This document shows, one piece after another, positions 61,113 to 64,000 of a stretch of DNA of 64,000 bases (position 1 is its first letter; each line of letters starts with the position of its first letter). This DNA is from CAZSSM01 sp964609385 (GTDB lineage Bacteria > Planctomycetota > Planctomycetia > Isosphaerales > Isosphaeraceae), in assembly GCA_964609385.1 (NCBI GenBank), contig CAZSSM010000013.1, positions 46,068 through 110,067 on the forward strand, read 5' to 3'. A model generated the notes under the pieces. It worked only from the letters and a program-made list of their open reading frames with translations. It was not told the origin of the DNA and made no database searches. A program made the position numbers and the translations under genes.

Positions 61113-61838
61113 ATGCCCTTACCAGTCGATCAAGCGATGGACCATGTCAACAGACGCATACCAGACAACCTCAGACGCAAGTATCGGAACTATGCGATTT
61201 CGGACTTCTTGCCCTACAGATCTTGGCTGAGTACCGCGCCGTTGGCTGAGTGCCAAAAATCGTGGGCGCTTTTCCTCAAGTGGAACCTATTGTGTAATGC
61301 GAATCGTTCGAAGTGGGGCGCAGGGCAAGCGGGGAAGGATTTCGGGAGTGGCGATCCCAGTACTCGATTTTGCTACGATCATGGAGCAAACCACACGCAA
61401 GCTCCGACTATCGCAGCAAACGGGGCTCATCAAGCTACCCTCCAGGGGGTCGGGCAATGCGGCTACTTCGCCGTGGATGCGTTCAAGAGACTCAAATTAG
61501 GTGGTCGAAGACACCCAGTTCCACGTGTGGATCGAGTCGCAACGCCCGGCCACAACTGGGTCCTCGTCAACTACAATCCGAACAGACCCAACGACACGTC
61601 GAGCTGGATCATCGTCGATGTCTGGTTAATGGCCCTCGGACTTCCGGTCGATGAAACGATCTGTGAGCACGCCGATGTGGTCAGCTCGAATGCGAATCTA
61701 CAACCAATCTACACGCCCGCTAACATCACAATCAAAGAAACATACGATCCCAACAACCTCAATAACCTTAACAATCCCGTCAACGCGCCCGCACCAGGAA
61801 GCATCGCAGCGAGAAGGGCTATGTTCGAGAGAACTTGA
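61113..61838 (+). CDS. Unknown protein with papain-like / protein-deamidase-type Cys-His-Asp pattern
   Basis: About 241 residues with no full-length family I recognise. The C-terminal half carries the order Cys116 in GQCGYFAVDAFKRL, His147 in PGHNWVLVNY and Asp169 in SWIIVDVWLMALG. This is the spacing and flavour (xCG, Hxxx, xVDxW) of papain-fold cysteine proteases and glutamine deamidases found in type III effectors and polymorphic toxins. The N-terminal half is rich in Arg/Lys/Trp (NRRIPDNLRRKYRNYAISDF). The tail has repeated NNLNNLNN. No signal peptide. ATG at 61113 has GGAG eight bases upstream; the open frame extends to 61041. It is next to a broken LRR gene. Function inferred from motif shape only. 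Confidence 0.6.
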   Translation: MPLPVDQAMDHVNRRIPDNLRRKYRNYAISDFLPYRSWLSTAPLAECQKSWALFLKWNLLCNANRSKWGAGQAGKDFGSGDPSTRFCYDHGANHTQAPTIAANGAHQATLQGVGQCGYFAVDAFKRLKLGGRRHPVPRVDRVATPGHNWVLVNYNPNRPNDTSSWIIVDVWLMALGLPVDETICEHADVVSSNANLQPIYTPANITIKETYDPNNLNNLNNPVNAPAPGSIAARRAMFERT

Positions 61839-62127
61839 GCACGACCCATCAAGATCTTGGTCCACACCCAAAGGTATCGTGCCAAAAACATGATCTTAGG
61901 ACCGGGGACCAATCTGTTGCATGGTCCCTGGAGACACAGCGAACGAGCCTAATCGGTTCGAGTCAGGATAGGGGGACCGTTGCTGAATGGACACCCGATC
62001 TCGATCGTAGGGTTCGCGATGATTGCGTCGAATCGGCTCTTCATAGGGACCGAGATCCCGGTCTCCCCAGGTCGAACCGGGGAAGGACCGGGTTACCGAT
62101 CTCATAGGTTCGGACGGCTGTCCGCGA

Positions 62128-64000
<1,873 letters not shown>

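Overview
The window looks like chromosomal DNA of a planctomycete, most likely an Isosphaeraceae-type lineage. The grounds are its high GC, a DUF1559 protein with a prepilin-type N-terminus, a PEP-CTERM protein, ECF sigma factors (one with a long membrane/proline-rich/coiled-coil tail), secreted Tat-type TIM-barrel and enolase-superfamily proteins, a J-domain-like/FN3 giant, and many single genes on alternating strands with few long operons. This is a family-level reading from memory of protein families; no 16S rRNA gene is present to confirm it. There is one 10-N assembly gap (32497-32506). No rRNA, CRISPR array, intact insertion sequence, prophage or integrase was seen.

Layout. 0-7 kb: the tail of an unknown gene, an initiator-like tRNA-Met, an alkaline-phosphatase-superfamily enzyme, a membrane-anchored cytochrome c, a 985-aa J-like/zinc-ribbon/FN3 protein, and a DUF427 protein. 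7-13 kb (minus strand): a decayed dihydrofolate-reductase-like gene, an ABC exporter operon (ATPase, FtsX-type permease, HlyD adaptor), and a histone-deacetylase-family enzyme. 13.5-21 kb: secreted rhodanese, RNase D, a membrane protein, sulfotransferase, a YegP-like protein and a sigma factor with an extended C-terminus. 21-29.4 kb: ankyrin-SUKH protein, secreted sugar isomerase-like protein, secreted HELAH metallopeptidase-like protein, DUF1348 protein, class IV aminotransferase, a mercuric-reductase-like flavoprotein, a methyltransferase remnant, and TerC. 29.4-39.5 kb: two secreted hydrolases (CocE/NonD; BD-FAE-like, split by the gap), DUF1559, a secreted BNR/PDZ protein, and a CPA2 antiporter with a TrkA-N domain. 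39.5-50 kb: glycine-betaine/osmoprotectant-type ABC pair, BASS transporter, ManD-like enolase, an ECF sigma/ChrR-type cupin anti-sigma pair facing a DUF4394 PEP-CTERM protein, and a UbiD-family decarboxylase. 50-58 kb: the most housekeeping-like run: YbjN-like protein, M24 peptidase-accB-accC, a probable PPi-dependent phosphofructokinase, rlmN, a sigma factor and comF. 58-62 kb: a less GC-rich accessory patch (methyltransferase, MarR regulator, frameshifted leucine-rich-repeat gene, and a protein with a Cys-His-Asp pattern like papain-fold/deamidase effectors). 62-64 kb: clpB, truncated by the window edge.

The recurring theme is decay beside intact core genes. Four loci (about 6.1-6.4, 7.1-7.6, 28.0-28.2 and 60.8 kb) show coding-like sequence broken by frameshifts or N-terminal loss. 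The items most deserving of a second look are the papain-like ORF with its broken LRR neighbour, the double degenerate J-domain/FN3 protein, the sigma factor with an anchored coiled-coil tail, and the ECF/ChrR/DUF4394 locus.
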